DNA of 64,000 nt, taken from NCBI GenBank assembly GCA_020746105.1, contig CM036617.1, positions 144,440,518 to 144,504,517 of the forward strand, given 5' to 3'. This document shows, piece by piece, positions 46,914-60,667 of the stretch. Positions within the stretch are counted from its first letter, which is position 1. Every line of letters starts with the position of its first letter. The notes under the pieces were generated by a model. That model searched no databases. It had not been told where the DNA came from and saw only the letters and a list, made by a program, of their open reading frames with translations. Made by a program: the position numbers and the translations under genes. The stretch comes from Trogon surrucura. Lineage: Eukaryota; Chordata; Aves; Trogoniformes; Trogonidae.

Positions 46914-47350
46914 TCATAGAACACAGGGCCTGGAAGAGCCTTCAAGAGGCCAGCAGAGCCATTCCCCTGCTCAAAGGTCAGACCAGTAATACCACACAAG
47001 AAATACTTGTCTAATCTGAAGAATTTTCCATAATGGAGACTTCACAGTAAATGCAGTCTATTCCAGGGCTTAGCTGCCATACAGCTCATCGTTGTTTTCA
47101 GTGTTCCACCTTTGCAGTTACTTAAGTCCATCATTTTTTGTTATAATTACAATGCTAAGGAAGAGCAGGATACATCTTTCTTCTTCACAGCAAACTTTTT
47201 TATACTCAAAGGCTGCTGTTGTGATTGCCCTGACTCCTCACTAGGATTATCATCCCCAGCTCTTTTGATCTTTGCTAACAAGTCATGTGTTTTAGACATC
47301 CAGTTGTTCTTACTACCCTGGGTTTTCTTCAATTGCCACCCCATCTTTCA
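46914..47350 (-). mobile_element. old CR1 LINE fragment
   Basis: Plus-strand landmarks in antisense CR1 order: tcatagaacacagggcctgg, ccttcaagaggccagcagag, cccctgctcaaaggtcagac, gcagtctattccagggctta. The region antisense to ORF2 follows (gactcctcactaggattatc, caagtcatgtgttttagaca). The copy is strongly diverged, with no frame open across it. It belongs to an older CR1 group than the copy at 43.3 kb. Confidence 0.75.
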
Positions 47351-50300
47351 CGAGAAAAAAAACATTATTTTCACACATATGCGACTAAGAGCAATAAAAG
47401 AAGCAAACCACTAACAATTCAACTTATCAGTGATTTGCATCTCCTTCCTTGCTATCCAATAGCACAACAGAAAAACTAGGAAAACAGAATTACAGAGTCC
47501 TGACATTTGCTTGAACTGGTCCTGCCACGTGGCTCCTTGCATACTGAGAGACTTTGTTTAGAGGAACGGCATGATCCAAGTTTCCAGAAGTGCTAAGAAG
47601 TAAGCACTAAAAAGCAGTGTAATTTTCACTCACAGAATTATTGCCTTTGTGGTATTCAGGAGGCGGCAGAGAGTAGAGGGATAATATCTTGTTTTGCTTT
47701 TTTGCCTGTAGCAAAACATTCCTCTGTTAATTCATTGCTGTTTATAAAGTGGTTCAACTTCCTCAGATGAAAGACATGACATAAGTGCTTGGTATTAGAT
47801 GATTATTAATTATTTTTATTCTTTACTATTTTTCAGGCCAAGGACCTATTATAGGCCTCATAAAGTTTAACATTTCAGCCTTTGTACTTTGGGTTTAAAA
47901 ATAGAAGAAAAGATAAAGAAATTCAATCTCTGCAACACAGTGCTCTACTGTGCAGTTCTCAGAGAATTTATTTTTAAAGGAAGAAATAGAAACAGAAACC
48001 AAAGAGATGCCTCAATGGAAAGAAAACCAAAACAACAAAACAGAAACAATTTTAAGAGTGAAGTCATTGCTCTTCAGATTTTTCGCTGCTGTAAATTGGT
48101 TTTGCTTGGGTAGTCTGTGATTAGCATATTCAAATACAAGTTCTAATTTAACAAACCTTTTCATGGTACTTTCAATAAACCTTTATTTGAGGACTTGAAA
48201 GCTGTTGTGTGTGTAACACAAACAAGCAGTCAAAACTTGGAGATGTTCAGGAATAAAGTTATGTGTGTGCATTACAGAAGTCTAGGCCAGCACCTTGGTT
48301 CGTGTAAATCAGCTTTGCTCCTTGGAAGTTTGTAAGGCTATGCTGATTTTCATCAAGTGAGTTTATAAATCTGTCAATATTAGAAACTGAACTTATGCAC
48401 CCAATCCAAATTGAAATGACAACATAACGAATCAGATTAAAGAAGTGATTAAAGCATGCTATAAGTTCAAACTTCATGTACATCATTTTCACCTCCAACT
48501 AGCAGACTTGATGTCATCCAATTGTCTTTTTTTGGCTGACAAAAGTTAAAAAAAAAATTTTCCCCTCAAGTGTATCGCATTTACTGTGAGTGACACACAG
48601 GCTTCCTTATGGTCTTAAAGGACTGTAGATATTTGCTCTTATTTTGCCGTTATTTTCCCTGCAATATATTAAATTTGTTGCTGCCTGGAATTTATCCTTA
48701 AAACTAGAACAGCTCATTTTCTCTTCAGGTAAAATGTACTTACACTTGCAAACATCAGTGGCATTTTTCCACTAGTTTCTGAATCAGAATCCAGCTTCTG
48801 AACTTTGGAGAAATCTTACTAGAGACATGATGCAATGTGCAGCACTGTTAGTCCTATTTGTCTGGCAATGCCTAAACTTATTTTAACACCCTACAGGGAG
48901 AACTGCAGCCAGCCTTGTTTAGGGAACCTGTGAGGAGACACTGTTCTTCAAAACCTTTCTTCCTGGGCAAGCTTTCTAGGTAAGGTTTACGGCTCTTCTC
49001 TGTTGCAAAAGGCAAGCACAGGGTAAACTGAGCTCACAAAGACAATGTTAGCTTTGTCTCCGCTCTCCCCTTGTTTTTATTTTGACCAACAAAGGAAATA
49101 AAACATTTATTTAAAAGTTTAAAAAGCAACTCCATCATCACGGTGCCTAAGGGACATGGAAAGGGCTGCTAGCAACTCCTGGTAGTTCCAAACATCAGAA
49201 GTGACGTGATGCTATTAAACTTTATATATTTATGCCATGTAATCTTTCACTTGCTTGTACACTGACAGTTGGATTTGAGAACTGAGCAAAGGGCATAGCT
49301 ACTTTTACAGAAAGACAAGATTAGCAATTTACAGCAGCACCCTCTCCAGCAGATTGCCTGACCTTGGCATGCCGTAATGGTCATTTTGAACACCAGCAAT
49401 TATTGGGACAACCACAGGAAACGCCAAGGGCTTCCAGCCTTTCCAGACAAGAAAGAGTGGACCAGTCAATCTGGTGTCAGCTCCTATCTACAATTTGATA
49501 CTGCAGAGTAGTAGGTCCTTTATCTCAAAGCTCTGGAAGTTTAGACCTGGTCTCTTATTAAATAGCCAGTTTCATTTCCCAAAGTGGATCGAGAAACTAT
49601 GTTCTTTTTCTGGTGCCTTGGGTGGTTTTTGGAGACTTACAACTTTTCAAGATACTGAAAAACTCTTCTATGGGATCTGTCAGTGAGTACCTAGATTCGT
49701 CTCGTCTCCCCCTCTGCTCCCCATTACTTATTAGAGTGGTCAGATATTTTGCCATGGTAAAGAAGTTTGGGTTCCTACTGGATATAGTGTGTGTACCACT
49801 GTATGCGTATCATGTTTAATTCACTGGGTAAACACACTGGCCCCCAAATTCTGCTTTCAGCTCCTCAGATATGCAACCCCGAGTATGTCCTCCTCAGACA
49901 ATCCCCACCTCTATCACTTATGGAAACTTCTCTTGTTAGTAGCCTTTCCAATACAAAATCTCAAACTTAGTAACATTTCCTGCTGTAACTATTTGATACA
50001 TAGCTCTTCAACAGTCAGAACTTCTCTGTGTCTAAGCGGTGAGATTTTTCCAGTTTGGTTATGAATACAGACCACCCTCTCTGAGAACCATAAGCAAGCT
50101 CAGTCTCGTATTTCCACATTCAATGCTCTTGTAGTTATCAGAGTAAAAATTTGTCAGACTATACACAGTATAGCAGCCAAAGTTTTTCTTTTCACACAAT
50201 GAACTCAAAATTGGTTACATTTAAACTGCACATAGAGATTTTCCAAGAAGAGTTAAACAGGTTTCCCTCAGGAAGAAGTCAAAACATGAAAAAAAGCATT

Positions 50301-52865
50301 TGTAGCAAGGATTTTCTTCTGGGTAATTGTGCAGATTGAAGCCTACACTTTGTATTCAAGAAAACATTTTAATCTCAATATACTGTATAAAAGCATTCAA
50401 GCTGACAGTATGGTGACCTAGGCTGCAATCTGCTGAGACCAGTCTAGATGCCCCACAATACGTCTGGGAATCCAGGCTGTCCCTTTTCTTGCTGTTACAC
50501 ACTGTGTGCCCTGCTTTGTCATTTTCCTGGACCCATCTGTCTTCAGTGTAACAGAGCTTGCTTTCCTTAAACATGTCCTCATGTAGCTTTTCATGCACAG
50601 GAGGCTCATTTCAGAACAATTAGAAGAAGTGTCCAGGTTGGATCTCTTCATAGATTTAAAACAAAAGATTTTTTCAGGTCTTACTATCTAACAGGTTCTT
50701 CTTATTTTCTTTCCCATGTTTTGTATGTAATTTGTAGTCTATGTACTGTAGCCTTTACTCACGCAATTACTCCTTCTGTCCTTTGCCAGGTAAATGGGGT
50801 TTACCAGAGAAATTTCTCTATGTGTACAGAGCCATTATCTCATTTTCGTTCTCTATTTAACTAGCTCCAGCTGAGGTAACTACCCCAGGCTGAGCAGAGC
50901 TCAGTGCTCATTTCTGTATGAACATTAGTCTACTCATACATACAAAATTGCAGCACTAGGTTTTAAAATGCTTTTTTCTCATTTTCAATACCACCACCAA
51001 ATCTGACTGCAAGCCATAAGAAACTACTGAGGGACAAAAAAAAAAAAAGGTTCTATTTTTCTCTAATTTTCTGAGTGAGAAAAGAATCGAGGAGACTCAG
51101 GTTTGCTGTCTACAGCAGTGAACAAAATTTCCTTCAGGGTAAAGCCACAGGACATTCACAGTAGAATCAAATTATAGTCAAACCACAAGCTAGTATCAGA
51201 GGACAGTAATGTCATTGACTATAGCTGGCCATCTGTAAACATAGCTAAATAATACTAATAAATAATACTAATTTATGATGAATTTCATATAAAGTTCCAG
51301 GTTAAACTTAGCTAATAAACACCAGAGCCTTCACCTGCATATTGGTTTTGTTGCCTTTAAATCAAATAATAATTAAACCCAGGACTATGTTAAAGGAAAG
51401 ATGAACAAATTAATGAGTGAATGAACAAATGAAAGAAAATTATTATGTGATGTATTATTCTTGATGTAATGCTGTTTCTCTTAACATTAAATAGTAGCAG
51501 ATATTTTTCCTAAAAGCATTCAAGAAGTTTTAACTCACTAAGAACCTCTTTGACTGTTGTTCAACGTAAGTCAATATTCACTCTGTTGACCTAACAGGTA
51601 GATTGCAGGATAATGCATTATAATACCTGTGGTGAGTCATTGCACACAGAGACATAACTTTGTTTTCCCACTGTTTTAAAATAAAAGTAATGCCACTGAT
51701 GTTAATCCAATGTTTATCCTAGCCTACAGAGAATAAGCAGTGCTGAAATTTACCGTAAATTAAAGAATCATCCCATCATGCAGGTTTGTATGAATTTTTA
51801 TAACCTCAGAAAGCAATGTCATTATTGTTACTTGATTATACTTATAAGAAGAATTCTGGACATGCTATATTCAAATTCAGAACAGAAACTTTAGACAAGA
51901 AGACACTATGAAAGAATGTCGTTACACAGAATCCATTTGAATGTTAAAGCTAAATCTGACACCCCATCCTTCAGGTTATATACAGTTCAACACAGGGAAC
52001 ACAGCATTTATATGAATACAAATGTACCTGTTTGAAAAATACACTTTTAGTCAAACTTTTGACAGACACAGTTCTTTCTATGTAGAAGATTTAAGAGACT
52101 TCTAGAAAACCTGAGGTTTTCTTTTACAGTTTTATGTCTTTTTTATTATTATTACTTTAGAAAGAGACATAAAAATGTTAATAACTTTCTAAGAGGATTC
52201 TGAAATTTGAAAACAAGTTTTAAAATATTTTCAGAAAGAAAATTTGAAAATATTCCTTTCATTAAATAGTAGCATAAAGGAGTAGCATTTCTTTTTAACA
52301 ATATTTTGACTTTTAGCTGAAAACTTAGCTTTCTCTTTTTTCTTGTCTTTTTTGTTTGTTTTCATTTTTCTTTATATACATAGATAATTATGTCTAGCTT
52401 TATTTGCTTTATGGCCACATATGGAATATCTATGAAACATTTACATCAGCAGATACATGCTTCATTAATAGATATTCACTGAAATAATTTCATGGAACAA
52501 GAGGTAGATCACAGTTATTAGTTATCTATATTGCTTTTAGCCGAAATATATCATCTTATGGAACATCTGAGAGAGACATTAGAACAACGTTTTTCAGCTA
52601 ATTCTTTTAAATAAAAAGCAGCAGTACACCTCAGAGTTTCAAACCATCATTTGGAACTAAACAGATTTTTTTTTATCCTGTCTTTGCTCCCCCCTTCTGA
52701 AGAACACATGGAAGTTGCCAGTGGTGCAAGAAATTTCCAGGATTCTTGTGAAGGTTTTTATTGGTGTCATGACCAGATCAGTTAGACTAATAAAACACCT
52801 TAGGTAATAGTGATTGGTGTGGGGAACATTGCTACCTAAATGTTTGACATTGAACAGAAGCAGTG
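47351..52865. other. noncoding stretch
   Basis: Long unique AT-rich sequence with an A-run near 51037-51048. Minus frames at 50356-50651 are open for 77-80 codons in two overlapping frames, with no recognisable product. A splice-flanked 57-nt plus segment at 48923-48979 was considered and not called. Confidence 0.5.
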
Positions 52866-52890
52866 GAGAAGGGGAAGGGGAAGGGGAAGG
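52866..52890. repeat. (GGGGAA)n hexamer run
   Basis: Three full GGGGAA units with degenerate ends. Only three G4 runs, so quadruplex potential is weak. Confidence 0.85.
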
Positions 52891-54726
52891 TGGAGCCACA
52901 CATCAGGGTCAAGCCACTATCCAAGATCCCAGTACTGAGATCAGTAGGAGGAAGTGTCATGTTTTCCTCAGGCTTGGCAGTGTGGTCTCACTGGAGCAGT
53001 GACTGGAGAAGGTCTCAGTTAACTGCAATCGTGCATATGTTTGTGTGTAAAGCTTTTCCTGATGGAGTCTGTCCCTCTGTCACCCACATAACAAAATGAG
53101 CTCACTACTATTATGTTGCCTGTGCCTCTTTTTGCCCCTGGATATTATGAAAAAAACATCTCATAACCTGTGTTTGGAGACACCATACAGTCATATGTTT
53201 TGTTCTGCTAGCAGCACCTGGAAGATGCTATCTACTTAAAGAAATGGTTGCTATCAGATACTATTCCAGAACTTCTCTGAGAAGTGGCAAACGCTCTCCT
53301 CTGTAAATGCATTTGATTAAGGTAAAACAGGTTTTTGTATTGCACTGACTGTTCAGTGCACATATTGTTACGAGCAATTTATTCATCCCATGTGTTGCAG
53401 CAATAAGCTGCTTGATTTTCTTTGAGGAATGAGTTGTAGGAAACTTTGTCTTTGCTCTTTTCCGGAGCTCCTCAATCCCTGGAAGATGTTCTCAGAACAT
53501 TGTTTCTTTGTTTTCATTTCCTGTCTTTCTAAATACGCTTCTGATTTTATTTATTTGAGTTCCCTATTTTGTTTCTTATTCCCATTCAGATTCTCTTATT
53601 TTCTTGTAGGTGCTGACTCTTCCATCTCTCCTTTACACCCTTCTCCACAATCCATTAATCAAATTTAGTCATCCCTAACCATTCTCTCAAACTTTCGTCC
53701 CTTTAGGTGGAGTTACCTCCAGCAAAATGTTGAACTTTCACATTCCACTTTTAACCTGTCCTTTGCTGTGATGCTTACAGGGAAGTTGGTGCTTAACTTG
53801 CTGATCTGTCTGCTATGCTAATCAGCATTGCTGCATTGCTTCCTTGTGGCACCCTGTTTTTCCTGAGTGATATTTTCTTTTCTGTTATACAGAAACAATA
53901 GGAGTAGGGTAGGGCTGCATTTACACAATGTGGTCTGGTCCATAATTTGAGCTCCTATCTAGTGCCGCAATTCAAATAATAAGGACATTGACAAAAGTAC
54001 TGATGAAAGCTGGTAAAGTATTTCACTTTATCTAAGTTTTGACTGATTTTTCAAGTTCAGAAAAATAAATAGAAAAAGCTTTTTTTTAACCAAGTACAGA
54101 TTTTCTTGCATTTCATGTTTTATTTTTGAAATTGCAGAAATGTTCGACCACTGTTTTAAGCTACCTACCATTATGTTATCCTTTGTTCTCTGTTAAGACA
54201 CGTTAACATTTCAAAAATATAGAGTTTCTGGGGCCTCAATACAATTTCCTTTACTTGCCATATCCAATTTCTTTTCTCAACATCTCTTCTCTTCAATATT
54301 TGAGATCTTTCTTCAAGGTTAAGAAAGGGACCACTCAGCCTTTACTGGGCTTGTCAAAAACAGGTGTTTCATTACAATCCAGTCAACAGAACAAAACGAA
54401 AGGATGGTATGATTCAGGTAAAAGAAAGACCAAATAATGTAAGGAAAAATACAATGGCAGCTATCTGTTTTAGATCTGTTTCACTGGCTGTGAATTCGGC
54501 CGTCAAATAAAGTTTTAGATGAAAAGGTGACAGTTAACTTGCTCTCTGTGCGGTTCATGAGTAGCCATCAATCAGCCACCTCAGAACCGGCAATTCCTAC
54601 ATGGCCATGGACTTCTCTATTCCTGCTATGTCCCTTGCCCAACTTCCTTACTCCGCACTATCAGAGATTTACTGACACTATTGCTCACATTTTAGAGCTA
54701 TAAAATAATCCACAAAAGTAGTGATC

Positions 54727-54735
54727 GGGGGGGGG
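54727..54735. repeat. G9 homopolymer
   Basis: Nine consecutive G in AT-rich DNA. Confidence 0.9.
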
Positions 54736-56598
54736 TTATTGTCTGTACTTTTGGTAGGATCCTGTGACCTACAGAATCAGTGCCTGAATGAAGTCCAGAA
54801 GTACTTGCAACTCCAGATTCTGTCACTTGCTGTCTAATTGACATGCAGTTACTGTCACTTTTTTTTAATCACTAAAAGTCAAAGGACTGTCTTTAGTTAT
54901 GTCTTGCACTTGGTTGAACATGCTGTCAGAACCTATTTAATGTTAATAGTTAATATCAAGTGCAAAAGTTAAGCTCTGTTTGCACGCAGCTTAAGTGTAA
55001 TGAATTTCCACTTAATCTTGTAGTTGTGGCTTGTATTAAAGTGGAAATTTACTATACAGCGAAACAAGAGAAAATGAAAGTCATCTTGTGAACAACATTA
55101 TTAATGCTTCATACGATGTTGATGTTAGACAGTTTTATAAAATAAGTGTTTAAAACAGTAATATGCTGGCATCACAGAGAGAAGCAGACCACATTAAACC
55201 TCAGCTACAGTCTAATCAGTCAGTGAGTCGTAAAAAATTGCACGGTGTGAGTTTTTTCCTGAAATTTCTAGGCATCTGCCTCCCTGGCTCATTACAGGAT
55301 CTGAAAATTTCTTAAAGAAACAACGACATAATACTTCAGTAGTGTTTTAAAGCTAAAAAAATATTCTCTGATAAATGGAAGCAATTTTCTGAAATTTATT
55401 GGCAAATTAAAAACTAAAATTTGCATCCCACTGTGGAACACTAAAGAACATTAGACACTTGGAAAGAAAGAGAAGATGAAAATAATATGGCTATAATATG
55501 TATGCTTAAGAGTTTAAGTCCAGTATATAACATTTTAGCAGTAAAATATTATGATAGAGTCCAATCAGAGCATAAGAAGTGATTTCTTCAGTTCTTGTAA
55601 GCTTCTGCATGTTGTAAACCTTGTTCTTATGGAACTTATAAAATTTGTAAGTCCACAGGTTGTAAATTGGTTATCAATTGGTTCTGGCTGAGCAGAGTGC
55701 CCTACAAACCTTACTGAGCAATAGCCCTCTCGGGACAGGTACTCTTCAAATGCTGAGCATGATAATATCAGAGACTTTTGTCAAACCAGCACTCATGACT
55801 GTAAATAGAACTGGCCAAAAAGTTTTGTCAAGCCCTTTTCTGGCAACATTAGTGGTTTGTTTTTTGGTTTTTTTTAGAAAAAAAAAAAAGAATATCCATG
55901 TCATTTTGAATCTAGACAAAACCACTCAATTTTCTTGTTCCTTTGCATAACATCGAAATTTAGGGGCTTCATTTTCTAGTTATGTTTCATTTCATGAGGT
56001 TTTTTAAGTTCTCTTGGTCTAAATTGTACATTATTTCACATTGGCGTCTTACAGGTATCCAGTCAACGCTAGCTATTTAGGCAAAGAAAAAGCATGTTCA
56101 GGAATGTATTCATCCATCCCAGGAAAGTAGGATAAGCTGCCTATTTAGGCATTGTCTCCCTCAACTGCACTAGTCTTGACAGCCAGTGTATCCCAAGTGC
56201 CATACCTCTATGTCTCAAGTTATGTGAGATGAATGCAATTCATTACTGTGATTCTATTTTTGGAAACACACTTTTGATATTAATCAAGTGAAACAACAGA
56301 TTGTTTCTTACTTGACAATTTTCAGAGATTTTGTTTCACCAAATTAATGCTTCAATGAGATTATGAGACAAGTTTTGAACCATGGACTGGTTGTTAGAGA
56401 TGGAAGTTGCATTTTCTTGACAGCAGCGAGCATGACAAACCAGCAGAAGATAGGTCATTGTGATTGTGAAGATCTGGATGGCTTGATGAAAGTAAATTAC
56501 ACAAACCACAAAATCGCTACAGCAGAACTAAACATTAAGGTACCTTCTCCTAAATCATAGTGTCTTCTTGATCCTAGTTTCTCTTCCACTGCCTTTCT

Positions 56599-56632
56599 TT
56601 CTCCTAAGAAGTTTTTTCTCCTAAGAAGTAAA
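56599..56632. repeat. 17-bp tandem duplication
   Basis: The unit ttctcctaagaagtttt occurs twice with small end differences. Confidence 0.8.
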
Positions 56633-59600
56633 TAAACTCTCCCCCTCACTCTTTCCTTTCATATTAATTTAAAGATTTAACAGCTAGAGTAGTTCAAAGT
56701 AGGGTTTCTGAAAACAAGGGATTGCAATATTATGTTCATGAACTATTCCATGAACCACAACTCTGTTCTTTCAGCCTAGAAGCTACCAATTCCTACCAAA
56801 ACCTACCTACACATAACACAGTTTCTTCCACTGTGTTAAATGTAAATAGATTGATGGCAAAGAGAGACACTAGCTGCAAAACCTTGACAGTGCTTGGATT
56901 GTGAGGGAAGGTTATTGGAGGTCATGTCTAGCAACCCTTCACTGCTACTGAATGAAAAGCAGCAGGTGCATATGTACTTCAAGAGGTTCAGCTTACTGCT
57001 TTTTGATGCTGTGTTGGTGTCCATTTCAGTAGTGATGCCTGTGGTTATTTTACCAGGAATATTGTCAGCTGTGAGCAAGTAAAAATGGAAACTTTCATGA
57101 AAGGATACTAAAATGGAGCAGGTGAGGAGATCTTACCCAAGCATATGTTCAAAATGTACAGCAAACACAGGTCATTGCGTTTCTTTCAAACACGTCCCTT
57201 CTTTGTGGTCATATGTCCAACTGTCTGAGCAATATGATGACATGAGGGAGAGGATATGCATTTGGGCACTTTAGAAGATTGTTTGGGAACAGCAAAACTG
57301 CAGTTGTGTACTATCAGTCAGGCTAGAACCCACTGAAACAAAGCCACTCTGAAATGTGTATAACACAGGCATCAGGTCCCTCATCAGGCTGGATGTCTGT
57401 ACTAGGGGGATGCAGGGGTGGCCCATGTGGGAGGAGGTCATAAGCTACCCTGCATCTGGGTATAGTCAGTGAAGACAGGTAGGCAGTGTGTCCAGCCTGC
57501 CCACTGCAACAGATGCTGTGACCATTCCTGTCCACTAACCAGACAGGCAGAGGTGGGTCTTGCCACTCTGCAGAAGAGGTGGTCAACATCTACCTGTTTA
57601 GATGCCTCCAGTTTAAAACAATGTGCCAACGTAGAGTCCTGAATGGGTATAGATCACTTCCTCTTGTGACATGTTCATCCCAGAGGTTTTGAACATGGCC
57701 CAGAACCAGTGAACATGACACAGTGTTCCATGCTGTAACCATCCAGTTACCCTGACACTGTTCTGTCTGGGAACGCTCTTGCATAGGCTTACTGTAAGTG
57801 TTCTTTCTGGACTGCTTCTTCTGGTCATTTATCATTCAAACTTGTGCTTTAGCAACCTTTTTATCATCGCTTCTCCTGGATGACATATGGACTGTGTAGT
57901 AGCTGAAGTACATGCTGAAACGCTGAAACAGACTGGGCATGGCAAGGGACCGTGGCTGAACTCCAGGTGATCAAAAACAAGCAGCAAGGAAGGCAGTAAA
58001 CCATCCGGAGGATTCTGGTTTTTACTGGAGTCTGAGCCTCAGGTAACTATTGGTGGATAGGTCAATCTTCATCCACGTGCATATAGATAGGAAATATCAG
58101 GAAAATGCAGACCTGTGGGCTGATTTTAGAACATATTCAATCAAACTTAGAGTGCCACAACCCCAAATTGTTGCAATACAGCATATGCAGTGCAAGCATA
58201 GCCTTCATGGGAGAAAACAGATAGAAGGCTCCTTGATAGAGTAGACCCAGAATGTGACTTGCAGATAGAACGATTAGCTAGAAGTGGAGAGTAATGTTTC
58301 CAAAGTCAAACTTAGCTCATTCAGAAGATAATACATCACTGTATTGAAGCATGTGGACGCTGTGTGCCCAAACACCTACAGGGTTCTGTTAATTGGCTAC
58401 ATCCAGGTTACAGACGCTACCTGTTTTTTGGAGCAATATAAAGTGATTGGCAAATAATTGTATATTTGAACGACTGCATATTTGCCAGCTTCCATCTCTC
58501 TGACCATATTACATAAAGATTGATTCTGATCTTATACAGATAGAATGCTGTATCTGTGTAAGATATAGAACTCCATCTAATTCAGATATTCCATATCTAT
58601 ATATAGAAGATATCACAATTATATATAGTCAATATAATTTTATTTCTGTTAGTTAACACACATCATTTTTTGCGGAACTCATGAAGGAAAACCAGAATCA
58701 TGGTTGCAAATCATATGATCTAAATTAATATGTTCTTTTCCTCAACTTTTGTGATAGTTCCATTTCAACATAATTTTAATGAAGTCTGTAGAGCTATACT
58801 GTGCTAAGACTCGATGGCAGACTAGAGTATCAGTATTAATGAAGAAATTCATTAGGAAAAAATTTCTTTCAAGTTTACAGAATTAGAGTGTTGAAACCAG
58901 AAAATTTTCAGATAGCAGACTTTCAAAGGAGAGTGATCAGAATCCAGTTCATTCTTTGAAAATAAGTAAAGTTAATAAACACAGAGGAAATTTTAGAATT
59001 TGAGGGCAGATGAGTGTAAGTATCAGGAAACCCTCAATAAGTATAAAAGAGACTCTTTTGATGTATCTTTATTGACAAATGATGAATAGTAACAAATACA
59101 ATTTGAAACCCTTGGGGGGAAGAAATTGTGATACAGCTGTAAAAATATGAGGTTAGTCCTCTGTTTAACCCAGTTATATTTAATTGAAGATGCTTGAATA
59201 TATATCAATGAGTGTCAAAGGGTCAAAACTAAAGCAGTTCCATGAGGGTAGGTCATATTTGCCAAGGTAAAGGGGAGGGAAATTTCTAAAGGAAAGGGAA
59301 CACTAAACCAGGCATAATAAAATAATCAAATATGATCTATTCCAAACATGAGTAATGGGGAGACCAAATTATCACTAATAATCTACTTATAAACTAAAGT
59401 TAAGAACCATGGGTGGTAGAATTGGGAGTCTTGATGAAGACTGAAGAAACAGATTAACAATATTAAGGTATATTTTCTGTCTTTTTGGAGTTAAAATGCA
59501 TGGAAAAAATGTATTTAAAGATGGTTGGGATTACAATACTTAAAGTGAGGAAACTGGGAAAAAAAAATCTCTTTTCTGCAACTCTACATATTATCTAAGG

Positions 59601-60637
59601 ACCTGATGAACCAGATCCATGCAGCCATGAATATGAGATACTACTATGCATATATAAGTCATCAATGAAATTGCCTCCAGTACTAAAATCCATATTGAAG
59701 ATGAATGCAAGAATGGACTCTTGGGTCATAGCTTCACAGAGATTTATGGGTGCATTTAACTTCTTGTACATGAATAATCTCATCGATTTCTTTGAGACTA
59801 CCACATAAAATGAAGCACAGTTTTAAAGCTTTTCTAAATTATATCTTTAGATTATAATCTTCCCAATCTATGCATCAGTTTGCAAAAGTGACCTGATCCT
59901 CATCCAAATAAATCCTTACTAATTCGATGACAGTTGGAGTAAGGCCTATATATCTGAAAGATTCTTGGCTTGCTTTTGAGAAGATGAATATGCATATTGC
60001 TTGGAGAGTGAGACATGAAGTGGATATATGTTACCTGGTTGGATAAAAATTCTAGAGCAAAAATTTTCTTTCTCTGGACATTAAGCAGATTAATAGATAG
60101 TATGCAATAAGAATATACTGGTTCTAAATTCTGGTCCATGTGATCTCATGTAAACTGACCAATACAAATGGACTCAGTGTTCTGTATTGTGTATATCAGT
60201 GCAGAACTTGAACCACATTCTCCCAAAATGCAGTGGATTGAAGACATTGCTAAAGTCTCCTGTAAATAAAAATCTCTGAAAATGAGCAGAGGAAATAAAT
60301 AGCCAAATAAATACTAACTGCATAGTCTTGGATTCCACTCAACATTAGAACAACTGGAGTAAAAATAAAGTAACCAGAAAGACAGGGGGATCTGTTCAGA
60401 ATTCCAATTTGCATACATTAGTGTTCTATTAAGGGATTTTTTTAATTGAAAAGAAGGAGTAATTGAATAACTATATAACTTCTATTTGACCATTTCTGGT
60501 ATTTAATTCTAGTATTAAAAAAACCCTATATTTTGTGTTTTCTGTTTTAATACTAAAAAGAATTTTCCTTGCCAGTGGTTCACTCAAAAAGAGAAAAATT
60601 GTATTTTCATAATTTCTTGCTCCTTTCTAATGTACAG

Positions 60638-60667
60638 ATTGCCAGGAGAAATTGCAGGAAAGAGTGA
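60638..60667 (+). CDS. candidate 30-nt microexon, low confidence
   Basis: A strong plus-strand acceptor (cttgctcctttctaatgtacag, to 60637) is followed by 30 nt and the donor GTGA|GTAAGTTA; an alternative donor GAGTGAG gives 26 nt. Thirty nucleotides keep the frame. Two frames are open, one reading CQEKLQERV, which would suit a coiled coil. Microexons of this size occur in neuronal genes. With so short an insert the splice motifs are the only evidence. Confidence 0.15.
   Translation: MARRNCRKE

Larger units (their letters stand above)
52891..60637. other. noncoding stretch
   Basis: Unique sequence. G9 at 54727-54735, A-rich run near 55877-55890, and a tandem word (ctcctaagaagt twice) at about 56599-56632. 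57300-58000 is less AT-rich, with minus frames of 63-88 codons in shifting frames. This could be a decayed coding or LTR sequence, but I recognise nothing. No gene called. Confidence 0.5.

Noticed and set aside
48923-48979. 57-nt plus-strand segment between ttgtttag and GTAAGG, one frame open
   Set aside because: Mediocre acceptor, only 18 codons and no supporting context. Such segments are expected by chance.
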